A stretch of DNA of 64,000 nt from Paenibacillus polymyxa (GCF_001719045.1 NZ_CP015423.1:5630001-5694000); one strand, 5' to 3'; counted from the first letter of the stretch, positions 20,724 through 29,757 are shown. Notes: generated by a model not told the origin, from the sequence alone. Translations and numbers: made by a program.

Positions 20724-20802
20724 TTCTAGGGTTCCGCGATGTAATATCGGCTGGTCCGAGAGAAAACTCACAGTCTTCGTACTGTGCCACGGAGGGATAA
20801 AA
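20724..20802 (+). ncRNA. Guanidine-I (ykkC) riboswitch aptamer
   Basis: The conserved strings of the guanidine-I class are all present in order: CTAGGGTTCCG, then GCTGGTCCGAGAGAAAAC, a variable hairpin (cacagtcttcgtactgtg), and CCACGGAGGGATAAAAGCC. The aptamer runs straight into an intrinsic terminator whose 5' arm overlaps the aptamer's last conserved bases. Guanidinium binding should therefore prevent termination and switch on the two SMR exporter genes downstream. Confidence 0.95.
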
Positions 20803-20848
20803 GCCTGGGAGAAAAACTGCTGTATGCAGTATTCTCTCAGGCTTTTTT
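20803..20848 (+). terminator. Riboswitch-controlled terminator
   Basis: GCCTGGGAGAAAA-type 5' arm pairs with TTCTCTCAGGC across an inner ACTGC/GCAGT stem and is followed by seven Ts. The 5' arm begins inside the aptamer's conserved 3' end, the standard expression platform of this class. Confidence 0.9.
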
Positions 20849-20907
20849 TATTGCTGCTATAAATCCATACTACATTTGCAGCATTATCAAAAAGGAGGAA
20901 GCACAAA

Positions 20908-21234
20908 ATGAACAAGACATGGTTATCTGTTGTAGTTGCGGCATTATTCGAAGTTGGATGGGTCATCGGCCTGAAACATGCCAGCGGCTGGTTAGAGTGG
21001 GGGGGCACTTTAGTTGCCATTTTAGTAAGTTTCATACTCATGATTATGGCTTCCCGTACGCTTCCGGTAGGTACGGTGTATGCAGTATTTGTCGGGTTGG
21101 GAACGGCCGGCACTGTATTAGCAGAAATTTTGTTGTTTGGTGCTGAGGTACAGGGATCTAAATTGTTGCTAATTGGGGTGCTTCTGCTCGGAGTTGTAGG
21201 GCTCAAAATACAGAGCAAAGAGAAGAAACAATGA
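20908..21234 (+). CDS. ykkC: Guanidinium exporter subunit, SMR family (YkkC)
   Basis: 108-residue four-helix small multidrug resistance protein. The first helix has the membrane glutamate in [12 protein letters not shown], and helix 3 has [19 protein letters not shown], matching YkkC/Gdx proteins more than EmrE. A GGAGG site precedes the ATG. It lies 60 bases after a guanidine-responsive terminator and 18 bases before ykkD; in Bacillus subtilis the pair forms a heterodimeric pump. It should export guanidinium in exchange for protons at the cytoplasmic membrane. Its C-terminal tail (SKEKKQ) is charged, as expected for one partner of a paired SMR. Confidence 0.92.
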   Translation: MNKTWLSVVVAALFEVGWVIGLKHASGWLEWGGTLVAILVSFILMIMASRTLPVGTVYAVFVGLGTAGTVLAEILLFGAEVQGSKLLLIGVLLLGVVGLKIQSKEKKQ

Positions 21235-21252
21235 AAAGAGGTGGACTGACGT

Positions 21253-21567
21253 ATGAACTGGGTATTTCTAATTTTGGCAGGCGAATTTGAGATGATGGGG
21301 GTTCTCATGATTAATAAGCTCCATAAAGATCGGAATTTCCTGTCTGCTTTTTACCTGCTTGCAGGCTTTGGATTGAGCTTCTTGTTTCTATCCCTGGCCA
21401 TGGAAACACTACCAATGGGAACGGCCTACGCTGTCTGGACCGGTATTGGAGCTTCTGGCGGAGCCATATTGGGCATGATCTTTTACAGTGAACCGCGTAA
21501 TACCGCGAGAATTCTGTTCATCGCGATGGTACTCGGTTCAGCAGTTGGCCTAAAGCTGGTAAGCTGA
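21253..21567 (+). CDS. ykkD: Guanidinium exporter subunit, SMR family (YkkD)
   Basis: 104-residue four-helix SMR protein with the membrane glutamate in LAGEFEMMGVLMINK and METLPMGTAYAVWTGIGASGG in helix 3, the YkkD type. An AGAGGTGG-like site precedes the ATG and the gap to ykkC is 18 bases, so both are made from one riboswitch-controlled transcript that ends at a strong terminator 50 bases downstream. Expected role: partner of YkkC in guanidinium export. Confidence 0.92.
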   Translation: MNWVFLILAGEFEMMGVLMINKLHKDRNFLSAFYLLAGFGLSFLFLSLAMETLPMGTAYAVWTGIGASGGAILGMIFYSEPRNTARILFIAMVLGSAVGLKLVS

Positions 21568-21616
21568 ATAATGATAGAATTGGAAAAATTAAAGAAAATA
21601 GATAGAGAAGACCAGT

Positions 21617-21661
21617 ATGCAGACAAAGTATCGATAAGAAATTTTGTCTGCATGTTTTTTT
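21617..21661 (+). terminator. Terminator after ykkCD
   Basis: ATGCAGACAAA (21617-21627) pairs exactly with TTTGTCTGCAT (21643-21653), followed by seven Ts. Confidence 0.9.
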
Positions 21662-21669
21662 GCATTTTC

Positions 21670-22854
21670 TTACCCTTCTATACTCTGATCTTTAGGATCG
21701 TCGCGTTGTGTTTTCAGTTTTAGAAAATGAAGAGTCAATTGAAGTTTCAGGCGAATATCACCATCGCTTAGATCAATCTCAAAAAGCTCACGTATCCTGT
21801 TGATTCAATAGAACAAAGTATTTCTATGAATAAAAAGTGCTTTAGCAGCAATATTTGGAGTGTCCACATATTGAAGATAGGCTTCAAGGGTAGGCAGCAA
21901 ACTTGTTTTGTGGGCATTGTCATAAACAATTAACTTTTGGATAACCGGATGGCAGAAGTCAGCGAGATCATTCTGTTCCGATATGATCTTTCCAATATGC
22001 TCGCAGAGATAGTCCTCATACATATACACTGGCTTGTTAGAATTAAGTTGGAAACCAATCTCGTTGGCAGTTAGGCATTGCTTATAATATTTTCGCAAAA
22101 AAGTTAAATGACTAAAGCAGTCACTCAGCGAAGCAGTTAGTCCGTTTACTTGGAGAAATTCCAGAATTCGTTTGTCTTCAGCAATGATTTTACAGGATGA
22201 ATCAACAAGGGAAATGAGAAATACAATACGTCCCTGATATACAATCCAACGGCTATCCGGCAGTAATTGGATCCTATGCTGTGCAACCAGCTGAACTTTC
22301 CCGTCAAAAAAGCCGTTCTTCAAGTCTGTCAAGGTCATCACTCTCAGGTAAGGTGTAAGCGTCCATTCCAGATGAGTCAGTCGCATTGCGATAATATTAG
22401 CATCATTGAGCTCGCCTGTAAGCAGTTCGGAAAGCAATAAACTATGCATCATTCCTGGATTGCAATTATAAAAGTCGTTCTTTTGCAATTTTACCGAAAC
22501 CAGCTCACAAAGAAATTGTACGAGTTCAAAATCAATATCTGTAAATTTGCGATCCAGCTCCATAACACTGACCTGCGCGAATTCTATACCATGTACGTAC
22601 ACAAAAGCTGTTATCCAACAGTCGTTGGTCTCGGGATCACGTGAATAATAAGGAATAAGAGCCATACGGGTCAGTTCGTACAGATTGGATTTCTTCATGC
22701 TCTCAATATTACTGTCAAGAATATAGCCCGAATTTCGCTGCTGTTCGATATCAGGTCGGCTGGGGATAGGGGCTTGACACATAGCGAGTAACTTATAGCC
22801 TGCGTCGACAATGATTACCGGATTACCATAGATGCGGGAGGCCTCGTTTGTCAA
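21670..22854 (-). pseudogene. PucR/CdaR-type regulator split by one in-frame TGA
   Basis: The minus strand encodes about 350 residues with a GAF-like or sensory N-terminal part and a C-terminal PucR helix-turn-helix (ALFIHRNTLFY). The frame then meets TGA at 21807-21805 and continues, still in frame, as INRIRELFEIDLSDGDIR and on to a stop at 21670. PucR proteins have arginine between FY and IN, so a single CGA-to-TGA change removes half the DNA-binding domain. The 5' end is also unsure: a stop lies four codons before the TTG at 22854, and IS110 debris begins about 90 bases further, so the N-terminus may be lost. Probably non-functional unless the stop is read through. Confidence 0.8.
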
Positions 22855-22940
22855 GTTCGTCCACCCTTATGGCTGCAGGAATGGTTCCTTGTATCGCTCC
22901 GCGTGATTGACGAAGCGGTGAGAGTTACCTGAACAAGATT

Positions 22941-23747
22941 CTAAAGCTTTCGAACTTCTTGTTTAACAATTGCTTCTTGCTGTCGTTTTTCGAAATAATT
23001 ACCGCCTAAATCTTTGTAATCCTTGCTGCGCGTGAGGAGATGGTAAACAATAGTCATGATGGAGTGGGCGACCGCCACGGCCGCTCGGTCGCACCAATGT
23101 CGCTCCCGACTTCGTGCAGAATTTGTTCCACGGTGCGTGTTGCGATCCCCGTGATCGTATCTAGCCTTCTTCAGCGTTCTTCGGGCGAATGCAGCCAGCT
23201 TTTCCGTACCTTCTTCACCCTCGATCAGGCCATACCATCATGTCGCGGCTGCTCCCCCCATGATGTCGGAGACAACGGCAGCTAGTTTAATGTTGGCTCC
23301 TTCCAGCACTTTTTGGCCCGGTTGTGTTCGCGGGACCGTCTCTGAATCAGGCTGCAACGGTAACGAATTAATTCGCGCAGTTCTCTTAGGTTCCGGTCTG
23401 GGATGTAACTGGGTTTCAGCAGACCGTGGCGGAGCAGATTACAAATCCATTCTGCATCTTTTACGTCCGTTTTCCTGCCGGGAACGGCTTTGATGTGCTG
23501 GGCGTTAACGACGAGGAACTGATTTCTTCAGCTTCAAGCAAATTCACGATCGGTTTCCAGAACACGCCGGTACTTTCCATGGCCACATGAGTGCAGCAAT
23601 GTTGCTTGATCCAGTCGATCAAATCAAGCAGGAAAACCGTGTAGGTATGAAACGTCTTAATCGCTTTCCTTCGGGAGTTACGACACATGCGGTAATGGAC
23701 TTCTTGTGAATATCCAAACCGCAAGCTCGCTCGATCAGGACATCCAT
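22941..23747 (-). mobile_element. Eroded IS110-family transposase
   Basis: On the minus strand, in shifting frames, the order of an IS110/IS1111 transposase is preserved: N-terminus MDVLIERACGLDIHKKS (catalytic D in GLDIHK) from 23747, then FLLDLIDWIKQHCCTHVAMES with the TGVFWKP block, the [14 protein letters not shown] region, and the C-terminus with AHSIMTIVYHLL and YFEKRQQEA ending near 22941. The span is about 800 bases against roughly 1200 for an intact gene, with several frameshifts and an internal loss. It is inactive and lies between the damaged PucR gene and the royal-jelly-family gene, so it may have caused the loss of the regulator's N-terminus. Confidence 0.85.
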
Positions 23748-23935
23748 AACATTCACCTTTCTACGGCAATTAAAATTGAGAACTAGCGCAACAACCAGCA
23801 AAGGGTTACTCTACCCAGCGTGCTTCTATGTTTCGGTTAGAAAAGAATCATTAAGAGGCAGGCATTAGAAAAAGTTTTTAAACATATTATAGGTAATATC
23901 CGTTCAAATATGTTGGGGAGGATATCATAAAACCT

Positions 23936-25021
23936 ATGTTACCTATGGAAGAATATTTCGGTAAGTTAGAACACGTTTATTCATTTTATAGGGCTATGCC
24001 TACAGGCGTTAGTGTATCAGAAACCGGGCGTATCTTCATTTGCTTTCCGAAATGGGGAGATGACGTTAGATTTACGGTAGCGGAAATTGTTGAGGGGCGG
24101 TTGCAGCCTTATCCTAATTTAGAAACGAATTTGGTAAATCCTTTGAATATCACTATGTCCTTCATCAGTGTCCAAAGTGTAATTGCTGATGGAAGGGGAA
24201 CCCTGTGGGTACTGGATACAGCTGCACCAAATTTTTCTGAGCCTATTAAAGGAGGGGCAAAATTAGTCGCTGTAGATTTAAAAACAAATACAATAAGAAA
24301 AGTATACACGTTTGCAGAAGATGCAATCTTGCCGACGACGTATCTGAATGATGTCCGATTTGATTTTCGTGTTGGTAAATCAGGTTACGCATATATAACG
24401 GATTCTTCTTCCAAAGGTCCAGGCGCTATTATAGTCGTAGATTTAGAAAATGGAAATGCGTTTAGACGGTTAAATGGAGCAAATTCAACTTCACCCGATC
24501 CGTATTTTTTACCGAAAGTGGAAGGTAAAATTTTGATGAATCGAAACACAGATGGTTCGACATCTCCCTTTCGATTGGCCTCTGATGGTATAGCGATCTC
24601 CCCTGATGGAAAAATTATATTTTTTTGTCCATTAACCAGTCGTCATCTATACTCGATCTCAACAGAAGCCCTAAGAGACAGAACGATACCGGATTTCAAC
24701 TTACGTTATCATGTGCAGTATTGGGGAGAAAAAGGTGCGTCTGATGGATTGATAACCGATGCAAAAGGAAACGTTTACGCTGGTGACTATGAAAACGATA
24801 GTATTCGAAAGATATTTCCGAATGGAATAATGGAAACCATCGCACATGATCCGAGAATTTTATGGCCGGATACTTTTTCTATTGGTCCAGATCAATACTT
24901 ATATGTTGTTGTGAACCAATTACATCGGCAGGCAAGATTTCATTATGGAAAAGACCTGCGACAAAAACCTTATAGTTTACTTCGTATAAAAATTGATGAA
25001 TTACCTGCTCCTACCTTTTAA
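23936..25021 (+). CDS. Major royal jelly protein / yellow family protein
   Basis: 361-residue protein resembling bacterial members of the MRJP/yellow family, a six-bladed beta-propeller. Typical pieces are MPTGVSVSETGRIFICFPKW at the start, the blade containing GTLWVLDTAAP, the TYLNDVRFD segment, the SDGIAISPDGKIIFFCPLTS blade, and a late LWPDTFSIGPDQYLYVVVNQ. No signal peptide is visible, so the protein is probably cytoplasmic, unlike insect relatives. Ligands or activity in bacteria are not established. The ATG at 23936 follows GGGGAGG after 14 bases; an in-frame ATG four codons later is further away. It is alone, after an IS110 remnant, with more A+T-rich codon use than the synthetase; recent acquisition is possible. 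Confidence 0.75.
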   Translation: MLPMEEYFGKLEHVYSFYRAMPTGVSVSETGRIFICFPKWGDDVRFTVAEIVEGRLQPYPNLETNLVNPLNITMSFISVQSVIADGRGTLWVLDTAAPNFSEPIKGGAKLVAVDLKTNTIRKVYTFAEDAILPTTYLNDVRFDFRVGKSGYAYITDSSSKGPGAIIVVDLENGNAFRRLNGANSTSPDPYFLPKVEGKILMNRNTDGSTSPFRLASDGIAISPDGKIIFFCPLTSRHLYSISTEALRDRTIPDFNLRYHVQYWGEKGASDGLITDAKGNVYAGDYENDSIRKIFPNGIMETIAHDPRILWPDTFSIGPDQYLYVVVNQLHRQARFHYGKDLRQKPYSLLRIKIDELPAPTF

Positions 25022-25598
25022 TAAATATTTCACTTTACAAAGTTGACTTTATTTGCATAGAAAATGCATTTCATAACCAATGCATGCTGCCACACAATTA
25101 GTAGCGGCATGTATTGTTAATTTCAGCAATTCCAGGGAAGCTCTACATATTCTTATGTATACTTAAATTAGAACGTTTACGTTTTTTGAGAAATTGGAAA
25201 TCAAATAGCTTTAATCGGTATGCTAGCTGCTGTTATTTTTGATCTTAAGTACTACACTACATTGTAGACTATCGGTACTCTGTTAAGAGCTAACAGGCAG
25301 TTTAGTCCAACGAGTAATCCTAATTCCGAAAAAAACATAATGGATAATGGAGCTGCAAACTGGCGACGGTAACTCAACTGGTGTTAGTCTCTTTAATCCA
25401 GCTTAGGTTCTTCGATTATATAAATCAAACCGGTGAATCGGTGGCTAACCTTTAAGCCAATGATATGCGTAGCTTCTTGTGGAACCGCAGATAAGAGTCA
25501 AGCAGATGATTAGGCACGTCAGGAAAAATTTAAAAATCTTGATATAGTGGTATAATAATTTATTGAACAGAATTTATCGTTACCAGGAGGAAAAGTCG
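25022..25598. other. Gene-free stretch between the MRJP-family gene and rsbQ
   Basis: No convincing coding sequence on either strand. An imperfect hairpin at about 25080-25119 (arms AATGCATGC and GGCATGTATT) could end the upstream transcript. A strong AGGAGG for the next gene lies at 25584-25590. Confidence 0.5.
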
Positions 25599-26438
25599 AT
25601 GGATAGCCAACAAATTCTCATCCGAAACAACGTCAAAATAAGGGGCTTTGGTTCCAAGACTCTTATATTCGTCCATGGCTTTGGCTGTGACCAGAACATG
25701 TGGCGCTTTGTCGCACCAGCTTTCGAAGAGAAGTACAAGCTGGTATTGTTTGACTTTGTAGGTTCGGGAAAGTCCGATATGCAGGCCTATAATCCTTATA
25801 TTTATCATGATCTGAACGGGTATGCCCAGGATATCTTAGACATTTGTTCAGCGCTCGAATTGAAGAATGCCATTCTAGTGGGTCATTCCGTCGGTGCTAC
25901 TATCGGTATGCTGGCCTCTATTCAAAGATCGGAATACTTTGATCGGCTTGTTCTGATTGGTCCTTCTGCACGATATTTGAACGATTTACCTGATTACATC
26001 GGCGGGTTTGAACGGGAAGATCTGATGGATTTATTGGACTTGATGGATCAAAACTTTCAAGGTTGGGCGAGCTATCTAGCTCCTGTCATTATGGGGAATA
26101 CAGACCGGCCGGAATTATCTCAAGATCTTGAGTTGAGTTTTTGCGCGACCGATCCTAAGGTAGCCCGTCGTTTTGCGGAAGCAACGTTTCTCTCTGATTA
26201 CCGTAAGGAACTCGGCAAGGTAGTGGTGCCTTCGTTGATTTTGCAATGCTCCGATGATGTAATCGTTCCGATGGAAGCTGGAGCCTATATCCACCAGCAG
26301 ATGAAGGAGAGCGAGTTCCGACTGATGGATGCAACCGGTCATTGTCCACACGTAAGCCATCCGGATGAAACCATTAGACTCATCAGCGAATATCTTGCCT
26401 CAATCGATTCAATACAGGAAAGCGAGTTGCACACATAA
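25599..26438 (+). CDS. rsbQ: RsbQ-like alpha/beta hydrolase (stress signalling)
   Basis: 279-residue alpha/beta hydrolase of the RsbQ/KAI2 group. The oxyanion region is FVHGFGCDQNMW, the nucleophile elbow is GHSVGA with Ser97, and the catalytic His248 is in GHCPHVSHPDE; these positions fall within one residue of Bacillus subtilis RsbQ (Ser96, His247). RsbQ is required for RsbP, a PAS-phosphatase, to sense energy stress and activate sigma-B, presumably by supplying a small ligand. The start at 25599 is supported by AGGAGG 8 bases upstream. The next gene begins one base after this stop and encodes a PAS protein, so the pair is translated together, as in rsbQP, but the partner has no phosphatase. 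Confidence 0.88.
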   Translation: MDSQQILIRNNVKIRGFGSKTLIFVHGFGCDQNMWRFVAPAFEEKYKLVLFDFVGSGKSDMQAYNPYIYHDLNGYAQDILDICSALELKNAILVGHSVGATIGMLASIQRSEYFDRLVLIGPSARYLNDLPDYIGGFEREDLMDLLDLMDQNFQGWASYLAPVIMGNTDRPELSQDLELSFCATDPKVARRFAEATFLSDYRKELGKVVVPSLILQCSDDVIVPMEAGAYIHQQMKESEFRLMDATGHCPHVSHPDETIRLISEYLASIDSIQESELHT

Positions 26439-26439
26439 T

Positions 26440-26907
26440 ATGGACGAACGGTTGGATCATGCCCCCTGCGGTTATTTGTCGATGGATCAAAATCTGACAA
26501 TACGCATCGTCAATGCAACGCTGTGTCGCTTGTTAGAATATGAAAAACAAGGGGTAAACGGTATCAGTTTTGAATCCCTGCTAAATCGGTCCAGCCAAAT
26601 TTTCTTTCAGGTTTATTTTTTACCGTTGATTCGGCTTAATCATCACGTAGATGAGATATATTTAATGATGAAAACGGGTAGCGGCGGAACACTTCCCGTT
26701 CTTTTAAATGCTGTGATTCGAGAGCAGGGAGACGAATTGGTGTACGATTGTGTCTTAATTCCCATGCTGCGTAGGAAGGAATACGAGCAACAGATTGAAA
26801 AAGCTGAGAAAGCCTATCGGAAGGCGGAAGAGGAGCTACTAAGGATTGAGAAGCAGCTTGATAAAAAAAAGGAAGAACTTTCATCTTTACCTAATCCCAA
26901 GATATAG
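26440..26907 (+). CDS. PAS-domain protein with coiled-coil tail, RsbQ partner
   Basis: 155-residue protein: a PAS domain (about residues 1-110, starting DHAPCGYLSMDQNLTIRIVN, with LLEYEKQGVNG and the later VLLNAVIREQGDELVYDCVLI strands) followed by a highly charged coiled coil (about 115-150, EKAEKAYRKAEEELLRIEKQL). The ATG starts directly after the rsbQ stop, so translation is coupled. In Bacillus subtilis the equivalent RsbP continues from such a coiled coil into a PP2C phosphatase; here the frame stops after the helix and no phosphatase frame follows. It may be a free-standing sensor that acts on another protein, or a truncated RsbP. A hairpin terminator follows at 27042. Confidence 0.75.
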   Translation: MDERLDHAPCGYLSMDQNLTIRIVNATLCRLLEYEKQGVNGISFESLLNRSSQIFFQVYFLPLIRLNHHVDEIYLMMKTGSGGTLPVLLNAVIREQGDELVYDCVLIPMLRRKEYEQQIEKAEKAYRKAEEELLRIEKQLDKKKEELSSLPNPKI

Positions 26908-26950
26908 TTCAATGCTTCTTTGAGTAGTTATACTCTAAAAGCCCGAATCG

Positions 26951-26993
26951 TGGTATTATCCCCTTTTAGTAGACAAGAGAAAAAAGACATCTG
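26951..26993 (+). repeat. IS3-type terminal sequence, copy 1 of a 43-bp exact repeat
   Basis: These 43 bases are identical to 29449-29491, in the same orientation. They contain the outer end of an IS3-family element (CCCCTTTTAGTAGACAAGAG). A related, diverged end (CCCCTATCAAGTAAACAG) follows at 27004-27021. No transposase is attached here. Confidence 0.8.
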
Positions 26994-27041
26994 TTTGAAA
27001 TGACCCCTATCAAGTAAACAGTAATAAAAAAAGCAATATTT

Positions 27042-27084
27042 AAGCAACCTGAGTCCGATATTTATACGGTCTTAGGTTGTTTAA
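27042..27084 (+). terminator. Terminator after rsbQ-PAS
   Basis: AAGCAACCT pairs with AGGTTGTTT across a partly paired loop (gagtccgatatttatacggtct) and is followed by AATTTTAT. It would end the rsbQ-PAS transcript. Confidence 0.7.
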
Positions 27085-27319
27085 TTTTATGCAGAGAATA
27101 TTAGTTTTTATGGATAGACGTTAATTAGATAACATGTTCCACTTTTTCACCTGTCGAAAAGTGTAGCGTTTAAAACACTCTGATTTGAAAATGGTTAAAG
27201 AAATTTCAAGTCATTTCTACATGATCTAATAGGCGATAATCTCGTTGTTATAAAGGTCTTTGATGGCAGATAGGTTTTATGTCCATTAAATATTAAATAG
27301 CGTAATAAGGATTTTTCTT

Positions 27320-27490
27320 ACGTATAACAGCTTAACTCCTCATCTCGTTCATCAAGCGTATTCTCGATCCATACTTTGACCCGTCGATAATCGTAGATTC
27401 CTTTTACCTCTTTACAGCATCCGCTATCTTCATTTTGATCTGTTCATCCTCGAGCTGCGTGGAAGAAGTAAATTGATTCGTTTTCACCAC
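27320..27490 (-). mobile_element. IS3-family OrfB fragment
   Basis: The minus strand carries a short piece resembling the start of the IS3 OrfB integrase region: TSSTQLEDEQIKMKIADAVK and then, after a one-base shift, GIYDYRRVKVWIENTLDERD, which matches the conserved YGYRR block. Only about 55 codons remain. Confidence 0.65.
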
Positions 27491-28004
27491 TTATGTGTGT
27501 GAGTATGAATCCTCTATATAGTACAAGAATAACAATAATTTAAATCAAAATTCATAAGGGTGAATTAAAGATTCATAAAAATGAAACGGCAATATTTTCT
27601 TTATCACACACTTAGTCTCTACCATTCTTTGCAGAAATTGATAGTTTGTTGTTATATGAAATAATTTTCACTCCAATAGAACTATTTCAATTTTTTTCCT
27701 TAATGTCGATATAATTGAGGATTCGCCAAAAAGCCTTTTCATATAGGAAGATGGGATCAACTCGCTAAACAAAAAAATAATGTACGTTGCGATTGATGGT
27801 ATCAGTCAACCAGCCGATCCTTAGGGAAGGAGGTAGTGTACTAGAAAAATGGATTATGTTATGCACAAAAAAAGGGGGCTAAAACAGAGTATAAATACTT
27901 GAGATCGTGGGATTAGGTTCTTTGATAACTTCTTGTTTCCCACATAACAGACCTTATCTTGCGATAACAGACAGCAAGATATAAACATTAGGAGGATAAC
28001 CAAT
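27491..28004. other. Upstream region of the mannanase gene
   Basis: About 500 bases without a gene. It holds a stray AAGGAGGTAG at 27828-27837 with no reading frame behind it, and a partly symmetrical element (gttatcgcaagataag and neighbours) at 27920-27980 just before the AGGAGG of the mannanase. No clear promoter was identified. Confidence 0.4.
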
Positions 28005-29189
28005 ATGAATTCATTTAAAAAAACGAAGAGCTTGATCAGCACTCTGACCGGGGCAGCGTTATTATTCTCGCTACCAATGACGGCAGGCGCAGAGAGCAGT
28101 ATCAACTATTTTGCCCATGCATCCGAAGAACCGGTTACCGTGTCTGAAGCTGTGTATGAAGCAGGATCAGGCGTTCTGAACGGGGGGGTGGCCGAGTTTC
28201 AAAAATCGACGGTCACTGAGGAGCATCAGGTTAGGAAGACACTCGTTAATCCCAACGCCTCGCCTGAAGCCAAATCGTTGATGAGCTATCTGGTCGATCA
28301 ATACGGCAAGAGTATACTATCCGGTCAGCAGAACAGTTCTAACATTAGCTGGATGCAGGACGCGATTGGTAAAAAGCCAGCCATTGTCGGATTCGACCTG
28401 ATGGATTATTCACCGTCTCGAGTCGAGTACGGCGCTTCCTCCTCCGAGATCGAGAATGCGATCGATTGGCATAGCCAAGGCGGTATTGTCACCGTCGTAT
28501 GGCATTGGAACGCGCCGAAGGGTTTAATTGACCAGCCTGGTAAAGAGTGGTACAAGGGATTCTTCGGGGATTCCACCACTTTCGACGTTGATTACGCGTT
28601 GGATCACCCGGAATCCGAGGATTATAAACTTATTTTGCGGGATATCGATGCCATTGCGGCACAGCTTCAAAAGCTAAAAGATGCGAAAATCCCCGTGCTC
28701 TTCCGGCCGTTGCATGAAGCGGAAGGAGGATGGTTCTGGTGGGGCGCGAAAGGTCCGGAGCCGTCAAAGAAACTTTACCACCTGGTGTACGACCGCTTAA
28801 CGAACGTGCATGATCTGAACAATTTGATTTGGGTCTGGAACTCTAGCGCACCGGAGTGGTATCCGGGACACGATGTTGTAGACATCGTGAGTACGGACCA
28901 TTATCCGTCTGCGGGCGACTATAGTCCGGTCACTGACAAGTATGATGCACTCGTCTCGCTTGTGAACAACCAGAAGCTGGTCGCATTAACCGAGAACGGC
29001 GCGATCCCGGATCCGGATTTACTCTCCAGTGACGGAACGAACTGGAGCTGGTTCACTACCTGGACGGGAGAGTTCCTGACCGATGGCGTAAACAACAGCC
29101 GGGAGCATTTGAACAAAGTGTTTAACCATCCAAACGTGATCACGCTCGATGAGCTACCGGATGTAGATCATTACGGCCAAAACAATTAA
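28005..29189 (+). CDS. Secreted GH26 endo-1,4-beta-mannanase
   Basis: 394-residue glycoside hydrolase family 26 enzyme. A signal peptide occupies about residues 1-28 (MNSFKKTK, hydrophobic run, cleavage after TAGA). The catalytic domain shows the family's LSGQQNS start, the acid/base glutamate in RPLHEAEGGWFWW (Glu238) and the nucleophile in ALTENGAIPD (Glu330), with the IWVWNSSAPEWYPG segment between them. It should cut beta-mannan, glucomannan or galactomannan outside the cell. No carbohydrate-binding module follows; the next 250 bases hold only a short broken frame that could be the trace of one. AGGAGG lies 8 bases before the ATG. It stands alone, bracketed by two identical IS-end repeats, suggesting acquisition or movement as a cassette. 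Confidence 0.93.
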   Translation: MNSFKKTKSLISTLTGAALLFSLPMTAGAESSINYFAHASEEPVTVSEAVYEAGSGVLNGGVAEFQKSTVTEEHQVRKTLVNPNASPEAKSLMSYLVDQYGKSILSGQQNSSNISWMQDAIGKKPAIVGFDLMDYSPSRVEYGASSSEIENAIDWHSQGGIVTVVWHWNAPKGLIDQPGKEWYKGFFGDSTTFDVDYALDHPESEDYKLILRDIDAIAAQLQKLKDAKIPVLFRPLHEAEGGWFWWGAKGPEPSKKLYHLVYDRLTNVHDLNNLIWVWNSSAPEWYPGHDVVDIVSTDHYPSAGDYSPVTDKYDALVSLVNNQKLVALTENGAIPDPDLLSSDGTNWSWFTTWTGEFLTDGVNNSREHLNKVFNHPNVITLDELPDVDHYGQNN

Positions 29190-29448
29190 CGGTGTGTCCT
29201 AAGTGCACAATGAACAACCAAGGCCTCTTTTGCGGATACGGGTTACCTGATCTCCGACAAGATCATACCGACGCAGGGCAGTTTTACCTTGACGGTAACA
29301 AATAAGAGAAGTCTTTGTGAAAGATAAAGAGGGGAATTGGACAGAAGACTCCGTTAGGATCGAGGAGTACAAGTATATAGACTCTATGCCAATGAACCTG
29401 CAATGATTGAATGAAATTTAAAAAAACGCTTATGCTGAAGTAATGCAC
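29190..29448 (+). other. Possible remnant of a C-terminal module
   Basis: After the mannanase stop there are short frames such as SDKIIPTQGSFTLTVTNK and DKEGNWTEDSVRIEEYK that look like beta-rich secreted sequence in shifted frames. Too short to classify. Confidence 0.3.
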
Positions 29449-29735
29449 TGGTATTATCCCCTTTTAGTAGACAAGAGAAAAAAGACATCTGGTAAGATGG
29501 ATTTAATCTTGTTGAACGGAGGGGATTTTTTCATGGTCAAAAAGGGGCAACCCTTTCGGCAGTCTCCTTGGAGTTAAAGATGGAGGCAGAACATCAGGTA
29601 CGCGAGTATATTTCATTTTATAACCAAAGTAGATTTCAGAAAAAATTATACAACCGTTCCCCGGCTGAATACCGAGAAGCGGTTGCTGCTGAAGCATGTC
29701 TTTTTAGTCCTGTCTACTTGACAGGGGTATGACGA
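29449..29735. mobile_element. Deleted IS3-family element keeping both ends
   Basis: The left end is the 43-bp sequence also found at 26951. The right end, near 29693-29735 (CTTTTTAGTCCTGTCTACTTGACAGGGG), is its imperfect inverted copy. Between them on the plus strand only the last 45 or so codons of OrfB remain: VREYISFYNQSRFQKKLYN, then RSPAEYREAV, a typical IS3 C-terminus. The element is about 285 bases and cannot move by itself. Confidence 0.75.
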
Positions 29736-29757
29736 AGTACTTCTTAACAAGTATTCT

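Noticed and set aside
20908..21567. EmrE/Qac-type drug pump pair
   Set aside because: Sequence signatures and the guanidine riboswitch both indicate the YkkCD/Gdx guanidinium exporters.
21805..21807. Selenocysteine codon in the PucR gene
   Set aside because: The residue replaced is an arginine of a DNA-binding helix, no SECIS-like hairpin was seen after the TGA, and the family has no selenoproteins.
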